Origin: an uncultured Collinsella sp.
Lineage (GTDB): Bacteria > Actinomycetota > Coriobacteriia > Coriobacteriales > Coriobacteriaceae
Length of the DNA stretch: 16,820 nucleotides
Reading direction: 5' to 3'
NCBI GenBank assembly: GCA_902494715.1
Contig: CABUUJ010000046.1
Coordinates: 1 to 16,820, forward strand
The notes under the pieces are model-generated. The model ran no database searches. It had not been told where the DNA came from and saw nothing but the letters and a program-made list of their open reading frames with translations. Of this stretch, positions 8,079-14,613 are shown one piece after another (position 1 is the first letter of the stretch; each line of letters begins with the position of its first letter). The position numbers and the translations under genes were made by a program.

Positions 8079-9803
8079 CTACGAGCGCAGTGTAATTTTA
8101 TCGCGCAGCGATTTGAGGTCTTCGGTGACGGTACGGTCTTCCTGGATCATCTTCTGGACCTTTTTGTAGCTCGTGCTGACGGTCGAGTGGTTGCGGTTGC
8201 CAAATTCGGCGCCCACCGCCGTGGTCGTCATCTCGCACATCTCGATGGCCAGGTAGATAGCGATATGGCGTGCTTTGGCGATATTGGCGTTGCGACGCGG
8301 GCCGATGAGCTCCTCGTGCGTCACGCCGTACTGCTCTTCGATGACGGACTGAACCGTCTGGACGTTGATCTTTTTGGCCGATGTGTCGAAGTACTGGCTG
8401 GCGATGGCGTCGATATCGTCAAAGGTGAGCTCCCCGCCCTCGCGCTCGCGGTCGCCCGCCTCGCCGGCGCAGCGCTCGCAAAAGCTCTCGAGTTCGCGGA
8501 TGTTGGTGCCCGAGACCTCGGCCATGTGTTTAAAGTGCTCGTCGGTCAGGTGTCCGCCGTCGCCCCCATAGGCCGCCAGCAGCGAGTCGTCGCCTGCCTC
8601 GGGAGCGGCGACGATGGTGTTCTCGTAATAGCGCTGCAAGATCTTGTATTTCATCTCGTAGCTGGGCTCTGCGACCAGGCAGAGCATGCCGGCGTTGAAG
8701 CGGCTGGTCAGACGCTCGTCCATGCTCAGGTCCTTGGGGGCACGGTCTGCCGCGATGACGACCTTCTTGTTGTTGCGGATGAACTCGTCCATGAGCTGGA
8801 AAAAGTAGTCCACGCTCGCGCGCTTGCCGATGATGTTTTGGATGTCATCGATGATGAGCACGTCCACGCCGTGGTACGCCTGCATGATGGGGGCGTTGCT
8901 CTTCTTTTGGCGGTCGAACTCGGTCATCAGGTCGTCCAGATATGCCTGGGAGTTGGCATACTTGACCTTGATCTCGGGCGACTTCTCGGCGAGCTCGTTT
9001 TTGATGGCAAGCAGCAGGTGCGTCTTGCCCAGGCCCGATTTGCCGTAGATGAACAGTGATGTGCATGTGCCGCGCTCGTCCGCGAGGGCGGCAAACTTGA
9101 GTGCCGAGCGATAGGCATGGCTGTTTTCGGGGCCGTAGACAAAGTTCTCAAAGGTAAATTTTGAGTTCGCGGCGAGCGGGGCTCCATCCGTATTCTGCTC
9201 GGCCGGCACGGTCGGCGCCGGTATGGGTGAAGCGGGGGTCGCAGCTTGCGTGGATTTAGTCGGCGCTCCGCCCTTCATCTGGTTCATCATGCGACGAAAA
9301 TCATCGGCCGAGAGCGTGTTCTTGATTGCAATGCCCGAATCCGCGCCCGCCGCTGCGTCGTGAGCGATAGGCATGTGCGTGACGGGTGCGTTCGTTGACG
9401 TCGCCGCGGCGGTCGGCAACGGTGCCATGGTTTCACGGGAAACATCGCTGTGCTGGTGCTCGATTGTCGGCACGTCGCCTGCGGAGGTCGGTGCCGCCGG
9501 GGAAGCGGCGGGAGCCGTGGCGGGCGCCGTCGCGGCAGCGGATTCCGTTGCGGCGCCTTGCGGTGCCACGATGTCGAGCGCGATCGGTGCAAAGGCGATT
9601 TCTTCCAGATAGGCCTCAATAGTCGGCTGATGCTTTTTGAGCTGCGCGATGGCAAAGCGCGAGGGGGCCTCGATCGTGAGCGTATCTTCGGTCAGGCTTA
9701 TGGCCCGCGATTGCCCCAGCATGTTGATGAGGCGTGCATCTTGGCCGTCGCGCTGGCAAAAGGCGATGGCATCCCCCAGGATGATGCTTGCTTCCTCGTC
9801 CAC
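8079..9803 (-). CDS. dnaA: Chromosomal replication initiator DnaA
   Basis: DnaA binds DnaA boxes, oligomerises with ATP and melts the origin. The 574-residue protein starts at GTG 9803, with GGGAG five bases upstream. Domain I spans about residues 1-75. A long Ala/Pro/Thr-rich linker covers about 76-210. The AAA+ core has Walker A YGKSGLGKTH at 253-262, Walker B VLIIDD at 315-320 and the arginine-bearing LTSRF near 365-369. Domain IV (about 480-574) is the box-binding helix-turn-helix. Its signature reads FGNRNHSTV, where most DnaA proteins have FGGRDHTTV, so Asn538 and Ser540 replace E. coli Asp433 and Thr435. A parS-like 16-mer lies within codons 120-125. The gene follows the ATPase/winged-helix gene by 15 nt and is probably co-transcribed with it. 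Confidence 0.98.
   Translation of the reverse strand: MDEEASIILGDAIAFCQRDGQDARLINMLGQSRAISLTEDTLTIEAPSRFAIAQLKKHQPTIEAYLEEIAFAPIALDIVAPQGAATESAAATAPATAPAASPAAPTSAGDVPTIEHQHSDVSRETMAPLPTAAATSTNAPVTHMPIAHDAAAGADSGIAIKNTLSADDFRRMMNQMKGGAPTKSTQAATPASPIPAPTVPAEQNTDGAPLAANSKFTFENFVYGPENSHAYRSALKFAALADERGTCTSLFIYGKSGLGKTHLLLAIKNELAEKSPEIKVKYANSQAYLDDLMTEFDRQKKSNAPIMQAYHGVDVLIIDDIQNIIGKRASVDYFFQLMDEFIRNNKKVVIAADRAPKDLSMDERLTSRFNAGMLCLVAEPSYEMKYKILQRYYENTIVAAPEAGDDSLLAAYGGDGGHLTDEHFKHMAEVSGTNIRELESFCERCAGEAGDREREGGELTFDDIDAIASQYFDTSAKKINVQTVQSVIEEQYGVTHEELIGPRRNANIAKARHIAIYLAIEMCEMTTTAVGAEFGNRNHSTVSTSYKKVQKMIQEDRTVTEDLKSLRDKITLRS
9429..9444. promoter_or_regulatory. parS: Degenerate parS-like site inside dnaA
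   Basis: GGTTTCACGGGAAACA matches the three perfect parS sites of this window (TGTTTCACGTGAAACA) at 14 of 16 positions. It falls in the DnaA linker coding region, where it encodes VSRET. Binding by ParB is plausible but unproven. Confidence 0.45.
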
Positions 9804-9818
9804 TGTCTCTCCCGTTCT

Positions 9819-11171
9819 TTAGCTCTGAGCTCGCACGCGAGCGGCGCCGAGTTCGGTCAGATGGTATTTCTGGCCATGCTTGATGACCAAGCCGGCCTGC
9901 GCCAAGTCATTGAGCGTGCGTGACCAAGTGGGGGCCGAGTTTCCAAACGCCCTCGCCAGATCGGTTGCACCGCACGCTTGATTTTGCGCCAGATAGCCCA
10001 GCGCGGCGTTGCCGCGATCGCTTACGAACACGTCCGGTTGTGGCTGCGCATACTGATTTGCTGCATTAGGATACATCATTTGAGCTGCTGGTTGTTGAGA
10101 ACTCTGCATCGGCGGCATTTGCTGTTGAAAACTTTGAGGCCACTGTTGGTAAGGCTGCAGAGGCATCTGTTGGGCCCAGGGGTTGTACTGCTGCTGCGGC
10201 ATCTGCTGGTACGGCTGCTGATATCCCTGCTGGTGCTGCTGCGGGAACTGCTGGCCATACCCCAGTGGCGGCATCTGCTGATATGGATATCCCCGTTGGT
10301 ACGGCTGATAGCCCATTTGCTGGCCACCCGGTGCCCCCGTCGCCTGCTGCATTGCTGCTGCATCCTGATCTGCCAGCGGCATGGCCTCTGGCATGTTTGG
10401 CGTCATCGACATAGATGCCGCCTGGGGCTCTTGTGTGGGAAGCATTCCGGGCTGCTGCATCTGTCCCACGGGGGGCTGCATCTGCTGCGTTGCCATGGGC
10501 TGCTGCGCAAAAGCTCCCGGCAGGGGATATGTGGGCTGCTCCGTCTCGGGCCGCACGGCAGCACCGCGTCCGCCGGCACGCTCGATTTCCTGCACGCGTT
10601 TAGGGTTCAGGCTTACCGTAACCACGGTGCCGTTGCCCATGTTGTCCTCGATGGATACGGCACCGCCGGCGTTTTCCAAATACTCCTGCACCATGGGAAA
10701 CCCTGCTCCGGTTCCACGGATATAGCGCTTCATCTTGCTGTTTGCGCTGGTAACGCCAAAGTCGAAAGCGCGTTCCTTGTCGTCGATGCCGGGTCCTTGG
10801 TCAGCAAAGCGGATGGTGTCTCCGCCGTCCAGAATCGAGATGATGGGCTCTGCAAAGTGTGCGTGGATAAAGTTTTCGACAATCTCGCGGATGACCATGA
10901 GCGAGATATGGCCACCTTGTTCTTTCATGCACTGGTAGACGGTGTTGGTCGTCTCTTCCAAATACGTGCGGACATCTTGCGGATCGATGACGATCACACG
11001 CGGTGTCGACAGCATGTCGTCATAGACGGCGATGCGCGCGGCGTACATGGCTTTTGGCGCCTGCGTTGTCGTCTGTTCACCTTCGTCACGCTCTTCGCGC
11101 ACGCCGGTGATGTGCTCGTTGTCGGGTGCCGGGTCTCCGGAATCGACCATGGTGTAAAAGTCGTCAGACAT
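9819..11171 (-). CDS. GHKL ATPase with Gln/Pro-rich linker and C-terminal winged helix
   Basis: I do not recognise a named family. The protein has three parts (numbering from an upstream TTG at 11243; subtract 24 for the chosen ATG). Residues about 65-215 form a histidine-kinase-like ATPase fold without a phospho-acceptor domain: N-box EIVEN at 120-124, G1 box DQGPGI at 148-153, and G2 box GTGAGF at 177-182. Residues about 230-405 are a low-complexity Gln/Pro/Met/Tyr-rich linker. Residues about 410-474 look like a winged helix (LGYLAQ, ATDLARAFG, TWSRTLNDLAQAGLVIK, YHLTELGAARV). The ATPase part resembles anti-sigma kinases such as SpoIIAB/RsbW. The start is uncertain: ATG 11171 (MSDDFYTMV) was chosen on protein character, but TTG 11243 or TTG 11204 are possible. 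The gene lies 15 nt before dnaA and opens towards a DnaA-box cluster, suggesting a regulatory link to initiation. Confidence 0.85.
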   Translation of the reverse strand: MSDDFYTMVDSGDPAPDNEHITGVREERDEGEQTTTQAPKAMYAARIAVYDDMLSTPRVIVIDPQDVRTYLEETTNTVYQCMKEQGGHISLMVIREIVENFIHAHFAEPIISILDGGDTIRFADQGPGIDDKERAFDFGVTSANSKMKRYIRGTGAGFPMVQEYLENAGGAVSIEDNMGNGTVVTVSLNPKRVQEIERAGGRGAAVRPETEQPTYPLPGAFAQQPMATQQMQPPVGQMQQPGMLPTQEPQAASMSMTPNMPEAMPLADQDAAAMQQATGAPGGQQMGYQPYQRGYPYQQMPPLGYGQQFPQQHQQGYQQPYQQMPQQQYNPWAQQMPLQPYQQWPQSFQQQMPPMQSSQQPAAQMMYPNAANQYAQPQPDVFVSDRGNAALGYLAQNQACGATDLARAFGNSAPTWSRTLNDLAQAGLVIKHGQKYHLTELGAARVRAQS

Positions 11172-11255
11172 GCCGCTCGCAATCTTCCAAAAGGTTTCGA
11201 ACAAATAGTAGCTCACCGTGCAATGTTTCTCATCTTTCGACAAACTTTCAAAACC

Positions 11256-11264
11256 TGTTGAAAA
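11256..11264 (-). promoter_or_regulatory. DnaA box TTTTCAACA
   Basis: The plus strand reads TGTTGAAAA, an exact copy of the box at 8055 in the other orientation. Confidence 0.65.
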
Positions 11265-11265
11265 C

Positions 11266-11274
11266 TTTGGAAAA
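11266..11274 (-). promoter_or_regulatory. DnaA box-like site TTTTCCAAA
   Basis: The plus strand reads TTTGGAAAA. It starts 10 bp from the preceding box, in the same orientation, so both would face the same side of the helix. Confidence 0.5.
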
Positions 11275-11285
11275 CGGACGAAAAG

Positions 11286-11294
11286 TTCTCAACA
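11286..11294 (+). promoter_or_regulatory. DnaA box-like site TTCTCAACA
   Basis: It differs at one base from TTTTCAACA and is oriented opposite to its neighbours. Confidence 0.5.
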
Positions 11295-11308
11295 TTGCCA
11301 ACATGAAC

Positions 11309-11317
11309 TGTTGAAAA
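11309..11317 (-). promoter_or_regulatory. DnaA box TTTTCAACA
   Basis: The plus strand reads TGTTGAAAA. This is the third exact copy of this 9-mer in non-coding DNA of the window. Confidence 0.65.
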
Positions 11318-11414
11318 CTCGATGAAATATCATGAAAAGTTGCCATGCACCGCTAAATCGAGCTTGGCTTATGGGGGAACCGTGTGAACTGCGCAACCTT
11401 TTACCTTTGATTTC

Positions 11415-11444
11415 TTGACATTTGAACATTGATTTCCCTACAAT
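11415..11444 (+). promoter_or_regulatory. Consensus promoter of the rpmH operon
   Basis: TTGACA (11415-11420) and TACAAT (11439-11444) are separated by 18 nt. The -35 is perfect and the -10 matches five of six bases of a housekeeping sigma-70-type promoter. Transcription should start near 11451, giving a leader of about 66 nt before rpmH. Confidence 0.85.
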
Positions 11445-11470
11445 CTTCAAGCTCACGTGTCTATATCTGC

Positions 11471-11488
11471 GTCCGCGTCCCCGCGGAC
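11471..11488 (+). other. Hairpin in the rpmH leader
   Basis: GTCCGCG (11471-11477) pairs with CGCGGAC (11482-11488) around TCCC, a seven-bp GC-rich stem that ends 14 nt before the AGGAGG ribosome binding site. It could protect the leader or serve in translational control. Confidence 0.45.
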
Positions 11489-11516
11489 ACTCGAAATGCA
11501 GCAGGAGGAACTTAAG

Positions 11517-11651
11517 ATGAAGCGTACGTATCAGCCTAATAAGCGTAAGCGTGCCAAGACCCATGGCTTCCGTGCCCGTATGGCCACTAAGGGTGGTCGT
11601 GCCGTGCTCGCCCGTCGTCGCGCCAAGGGCCGCAAGCGTCTCACTGTCTAG
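11517..11651 (+). CDS. rpmH: 50S ribosomal protein L34
   Basis: L34 is a 44-residue, strongly basic protein of the large ribosomal subunit. The sequence MKRTYQPNKRKRAKTHGF and the ending GRKRLTV are the complete and highly conserved family pattern. The start is ATG 11517, eight bases after AGGAGG (11503-11508). An in-frame GTG at 11457 would add a non-conserved N-terminus over the leader hairpin and is rejected. It opens the rpmH-rnpA-yidD-yidC-jag operon from the promoter at 11415. Confidence 0.98.
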   Translation: MKRTYQPNKRKRAKTHGFRARMATKGGRAVLARRRAKGRKRLTV

Positions 11652-11671
11652 CAGCGATACACACATCTCGC

Positions 11672-12010
11672 ATGAAGACTATTAAGTCTCGGCAAGATTT
11701 CGAGCATGTGTTCAGTCAGGGGCGTCGTTTCAATCACCCTCTGATTCGAATGACCATATGTGAATCGGTTGGCGAAGGCGACTCCGGAAGGGTCGCCTTC
11801 GTTGGTGCTAAGCGACTCGGTTGTGCCGTCGTGCGCAACCGATCTAAGCGTGTGATGCGCGAGGCCGCCCGCAGCTGCGGATTTCCCGTTGCGGGTTATG
11901 ACATCATCTTGTTTGCAACTCCCAAGACGAGGGTTTCCTCGCCGCAGGAGATGGACAAGGCGTTGCGTTCGCTTATGAAGCGCGCCGGCGTTGCCGGGGA
12001 GGAGCGATGA
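11672..12010 (+). CDS. rnpA: Ribonuclease P protein component
   Basis: The 112-residue basic protein partners RNase P RNA in removing the 5' leaders of tRNA precursors. It shows the family's conserved RNA-binding stretch AKRLGCAVVRNRSKRVMREAAR, followed by GYDIILFATP. It lies 20 nt after rpmH and its stop overlaps the yidD start as ATGA, so the two are translationally coupled. No strong ribosome binding site precedes its ATG, suggesting dependence on rpmH translation. Confidence 0.96.
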   Translation: MKTIKSRQDFEHVFSQGRRFNHPLIRMTICESVGEGDSGRVAFVGAKRLGCAVVRNRSKRVMREAARSCGFPVAGYDIILFATPKTRVSSPQEMDKALRSLMKRAGVAGEER

Positions 12011-12231
12011 GCAATCACGTTTTGCGACGTGTTGCCATCGCTCCTATTCGCATATATCAACAGGTTATTTCGCCCTTATTGCCTGACGCCTGCATTTATT
12101 ACCCAACGTGCTCGCAATACGCCATCCAGGCGATTGAGAAGCACGGTGTTTTGAGAGGCTGCTGGCTTGCCGTGAGGCGCATCGCTCGCTGCAATCCCCT
12201 GCACGTCGGCGGTTATGACCCTGTGCCCTAG
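12007..12231 (+). CDS. yidD: Membrane protein insertion efficiency factor YidD
   Basis: The 74-residue protein has the invariant YidD core YYPTCSQYAIQAIEKHG, preceded by the amphipathic IRIYQQVISPLLPDAC and followed by RCNPLHVGGYDPVP. YidD is a membrane-associated helper thought to aid YidC-dependent insertion. The gene overlaps rnpA by four bases and sits 29 nt before yidC. Confidence 0.96.
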   Translation: MSNHVLRRVAIAPIRIYQQVISPLLPDACIYYPTCSQYAIQAIEKHGVLRGCWLAVRRIARCNPLHVGGYDPVP

Positions 12232-12260
12232 CGGGCACTCGCTATCGGAGGAAAACTTAC

Positions 12261-13031
12261 ATGTGGGATTGGATCGTTAACATCCTTTTCGAGCTGCTCA
12301 AGCTCATCCAGACCTTTGCGGTCGACTGGGGCCTGTCCATCATCATCCTGGTGGTCATCATCCGTCTGCTGCTGACGCCGCTTATGCTCAAGTCGACCAA
12401 GTCGACGGCTCGCATGCAGGTGCTGCAGCCCAAGATGCTCGAGATCCAGGAGCGCTATGCCGACGATCCCCAGCGTCAGGCCGAGGAGATGCAGAAGTTC
12501 TACAGCGAGAACAAGTTCAACCCCATGGCTGGCTGTCTGCCGCTGCTGATTCAGATGCCTATCCTGTTCGCCCTGTTTACATTGCTGCGCAACCTGCCGC
12601 AGTACTTTAACAACGGCACGTTCTCGTTCTTCAACATCCTGCCCGACCTGACCACCACGCCGAGCGCTTCCTTTGCCGATGGCTTTATGGTTGCACTGCC
12701 TGCGCTGGTTTGCCTGATCCTGTTTGCCGTCCTGACCCTGATTCCGCAGCTCTATATGTCGCGCAACCAGACCGGCCAGCAGGCTCAGAGCATGCGTATG
12801 ATGGCCGTTGTCATGACGGTCATGATGCTTTGGATGGGCTGGAGCCTTCCCGTTGGTGTTCTGCTGTACTACGACGTCTCGTCTGCTTGGCAGGTTATCC
12901 AGCAGATTTTTGTGACGCAGAAGGTCATCGACAAGGCGAAGGCCGATGAGGAGGAGCGTCTTAAGAACGCTCCGCTGCAGGTTGAGGTCACTCGTCGCGA
13001 GAAGAAGCCGCGCCCGCACAAGAAGAAGTAG
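12261..13031 (+). CDS. yidC: Membrane protein insertase YidC/Oxa1
   Basis: YidC inserts membrane proteins, alone or with SecYEG. The 256-residue protein is the short Gram-positive type, without the large periplasmic domain. It has about five membrane segments: residues about 4-21, 24-40, 94-113, 141-161 and 172-196. The hydrophilic-groove arginine is R35 in VVIIRLLLTP. The cytoplasmic tail is rich in Lys and Arg (TRREKKPRPHKKK), as in ribosome-binding YidC forms. No lipobox is visible. GGAGG lies 11 bases before ATG 12261. Confidence 0.96.
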   Translation: MWDWIVNILFELLKLIQTFAVDWGLSIIILVVIIRLLLTPLMLKSTKSTARMQVLQPKMLEIQERYADDPQRQAEEMQKFYSENKFNPMAGCLPLLIQMPILFALFTLLRNLPQYFNNGTFSFFNILPDLTTTPSASFADGFMVALPALVCLILFAVLTLIPQLYMSRNQTGQQAQSMRMMAVVMTVMMLWMGWSLPVGVLLYYDVSSAWQVIQQIFVTQKVIDKAKADEEERLKNAPLQVEVTRREKKPRPHKKK

Positions 13032-13048
13032 TGGGATATCAATCTTAT

Positions 13049-13060
13049 TTAGGTACCTAA
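13049..13060. repeat. Perfect palindrome TTAGGTACCTAA, copy 1
   Basis: A 12-bp self-complementary sequence between yidC and jag, six bases before the jag GGAG. An identical copy with the same following C lies at 16553. It could be an operator or an mRNA hairpin; the role is unknown. Confidence 0.5.
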
Positions 13061-13075
13061 CTTTTGGAGTACGTT

Positions 13076-13645
13076 ATGTCTGAAGAGATCATCGAGGATA
13101 TGCTTGAGGAGGTTGCCCCGCAGGTCGCGGGCGATTATCCCGAGATTGCACAGCGCTACAAGGCTGGTGAAGAGCTGACCGATGAGGAGCTCGACACCAT
13201 TGCCGATGTTGCGATTTCCATCCTGCGTTCCATCCTTTCGCACTTCGATGCCGCCAACTCTCCTATCGATGAGTATGAGGGCGACGAGGGTGAGCTGATT
13301 TTGGATGTAACGGCTCCCGACCTTGCTGTTCTCATTGGCCGTCATGGTCGCACTCTTGATGCTCTTCAGGTTATGTTCTCTTTGCTGGTGAGCCGCAAGC
13401 TTGGCTTTAGGTATCCGGTTGTAGTGGACGTCGAGGGATACAAGAGTCGCCGTCAGGATAAGGTCGCCTCCATGGCTCAGTCTGCTGCCGAGCGTGCCAT
13501 CCGCACTCATAAGAGTGTTTCGCTTCCGCCCATGAATGCCTACGAGCGCCGACTGGTTCACATTGCACTTCGTGGCAACGATGCAGTCGATACTCATTCT
13601 GAGGGTTCTGACCCTGATCGCCATGTGGTGATTGTTGCTCGATAA
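13076..13645 (+). CDS. jag: KH/R3H RNA-binding protein Jag (KhpB/EloR)
   Basis: Jag-family proteins bind RNA and, in Firmicutes, affect cell elongation. The 189-residue protein has an acidic N-terminal third, then a KH domain with the GxxG loop GRHG at residues 88-91 (AVLIGRHGRTLDALQ). The R3H domain has R158-x3-H162 in YERRLVHIAL. The usual Jag-N domain is not evident. The start is ATG 13076 with GGAG at 13066-13069; the in-frame TTG at 13064 overlaps that site. It is the last gene of the rpmH operon, ended by the terminator at 13664. Confidence 0.93.
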   Translation: MSEEIIEDMLEEVAPQVAGDYPEIAQRYKAGEELTDEELDTIADVAISILRSILSHFDAANSPIDEYEGDEGELILDVTAPDLAVLIGRHGRTLDALQVMFSLLVSRKLGFRYPVVVDVEGYKSRRQDKVASMAQSAAERAIRTHKSVSLPPMNAYERRLVHIALRGNDAVDTHSEGSDPDRHVVIVAR

Positions 13646-13663
13646 TCTACTCGAGCTTATGCT

Positions 13664-13695
13664 AGGGGGACGTGGTTTCCACGTCCCCTTTTTTT
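13664..13695 (+). terminator. Terminator after jag
   Basis: A perfect 10-bp stem pairs 13666-13675 (GGGGACGTGG) with 13679-13688 around TTT and is followed by seven T residues. It ends the rpmH-rnpA-yidD-yidC-jag transcript and implies a separate promoter for rsmG. Confidence 0.93.
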
Positions 13696-13741
13696 GTCAA
13701 AAGTTCTCGATACGCTGATTTTTGTCAGAAAGGAGCTTCTG

Positions 13742-14479
13742 TTGTTTGTACTTACCGATCAGCAGGCTGACGAGATGTTGAGTCGCCTAACTTCCTATTG
13801 CAAAGAATATTCCTTGAGCGTAACTGATATTGAGCTGAGGAAATGTATCCAGCATTTGGATTTGGTTCTAGAAACAAATAAGACAACCAATCTCACCCGT
13901 ATTCTTAACGTAGAAGATGCTGCCGTACTTCATATCCTCGACTCACTTGTTTTGCTCCCCTATATCAATAAGGCTCCTGAGGGAGCTTTGCTCGATATGG
14001 GAACAGGTGCGGGCTTCCCTGGTATTCCATTAACCATAACCACGCATCGTAAAGCTACTTATATTGACTCTGTTGGCAAGAAGGTTGATGCGGTTAATTC
14101 CTTTGTCCATGCTCTTGGATTGAAACATGCTCATGCGGTTCATGATCGTCTTGAAGAATATGCTCGAAGCCATAAGAAGCAGTTCTCCGTTGTAACCGCC
14201 CGCGCACTGGCCCCTCTACCGATTCTTGTTGAGTATGCGGCTCCGTACCTGAAGGATGGAGGGCTATTTGTTATCACCAAGGGCAATCCTTCGGATGAGG
14301 AGCTTGCTTCCGGCATGTCAGCAGCCAAGATTTGCGGCTTCACTTTGCTTCTGAATGACGCAATTGATTTGCCTGAAGGCTTGGGTCACAGGGAGTTCAT
14401 TGTTCTTAAGAAGAGTCATTCAGCATCCGTTTCATTGCCTCGTGCAAATGGCATGGCAAAGAAGAATCCGCTTGCCTAG
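13742..14479 (+). CDS. rsmG: 16S rRNA (guanine-N7) methyltransferase RsmG
   Basis: RsmG methylates G527 of 16S rRNA (E. coli numbering) using S-adenosylmethionine. The 245-residue form starts at TTG 13742, six bases after AAAGGAG. An in-frame TTG at 13694 lies in the terminator and is rejected. Motif I reads LLDMGTGAGFPGIPL (about 84-97), and VTARALAPLP and GGLFVITKG are the later family motifs. It sits between jag and parA, its usual place (the old name gidB reflects this neighbourhood). Its codon use is visibly AT-richer than in gyrA or yidC. Loss of rsmG gives low-level streptomycin resistance in many bacteria; this copy appears intact. Confidence 0.96.
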   Translation: MFVLTDQQADEMLSRLTSYCKEYSLSVTDIELRKCIQHLDLVLETNKTTNLTRILNVEDAAVLHILDSLVLLPYINKAPEGALLDMGTGAGFPGIPLTITTHRKATYIDSVGKKVDAVNSFVHALGLKHAHAVHDRLEEYARSHKKQFSVVTARALAPLPILVEYAAPYLKDGGLFVITKGNPSDEELASGMSAAKICGFTLLLNDAIDLPEGLGHREFIVLKKSHSASVSLPRANGMAKKNPLA

Positions 14480-14480
14480 A

Positions 14481-14496
14481 TGTTTCACGTGAAACA
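14481..14496. promoter_or_regulatory. parS: parS site 1
   Basis: A perfect match to the ParB-binding palindrome TGTTTCACGTGAAACA, beginning immediately after the rsmG stop codon. Confidence 0.95.
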
Positions 14497-14519
14497 TAAT
14501 GGTTACTAACAGCTTGCAG

Positions 14520-14535
14520 TGTTTCACGTGAAACA
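14520..14535. promoter_or_regulatory. parS: parS site 2
   Basis: An identical 16-bp palindrome, 39 bp from site 1. Confidence 0.95.
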
Positions 14536-14558
14536 TAGCAGTTGCTATCGATTCGGAA

Positions 14559-14574
14559 TGTTTCACGTGAAACA
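14559..14574. promoter_or_regulatory. parS: parS site 3
   Basis: An identical 16-bp palindrome, again 39 bp from its neighbour. It lies just before the TTTAATAC sequence that may be part of the parA promoter, so ParB bound here could repress parAB. Confidence 0.95.
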
Positions 14575-14613
14575 TCCTCCGTTTGACAGCTTTAATACAC
14601 ACCAGGAGGGACC

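Larger units (their letters stand above)
11172..11414. other. Divergent intergenic region with DnaA-box cluster, upstream of the dnaA operon
   Basis: Transcription diverges here: everything to the left runs leftward and everything to the right, up to the insertion sequence, runs rightward. Four DnaA-box-like 9-mers lie within 62 bp (11256-11317). The stretch is AT-richer than its surroundings and holds no convincing gene. It may be a second half of a bipartite origin, an autoregulatory operator for the ATPase-dnaA operon, or both. I see no strong -35/-10 pair for the leftward operon. Confidence 0.65.

Noticed and set aside
10080..10330. Possible tandem repeat or CRISPR-like pattern of CTGCTG/CAGCAG units
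   Set aside because: The units are irregular and in frame with a Gln-rich protein segment; there are no constant repeats or spacers.
9978..11261. 427-residue plus-strand open frame opposite the ATPase/winged-helix gene
   Set aside because: Leu/His/Arg-rich translation of the complement of Gln/Pro codons; the minus-strand frame has recognisable ATPase boxes.
11457..11516. N-terminal extension of rpmH from GTG 11457
   Set aside because: L34 is invariably about 44 residues, and AGGAGG sits directly before ATG 11517.
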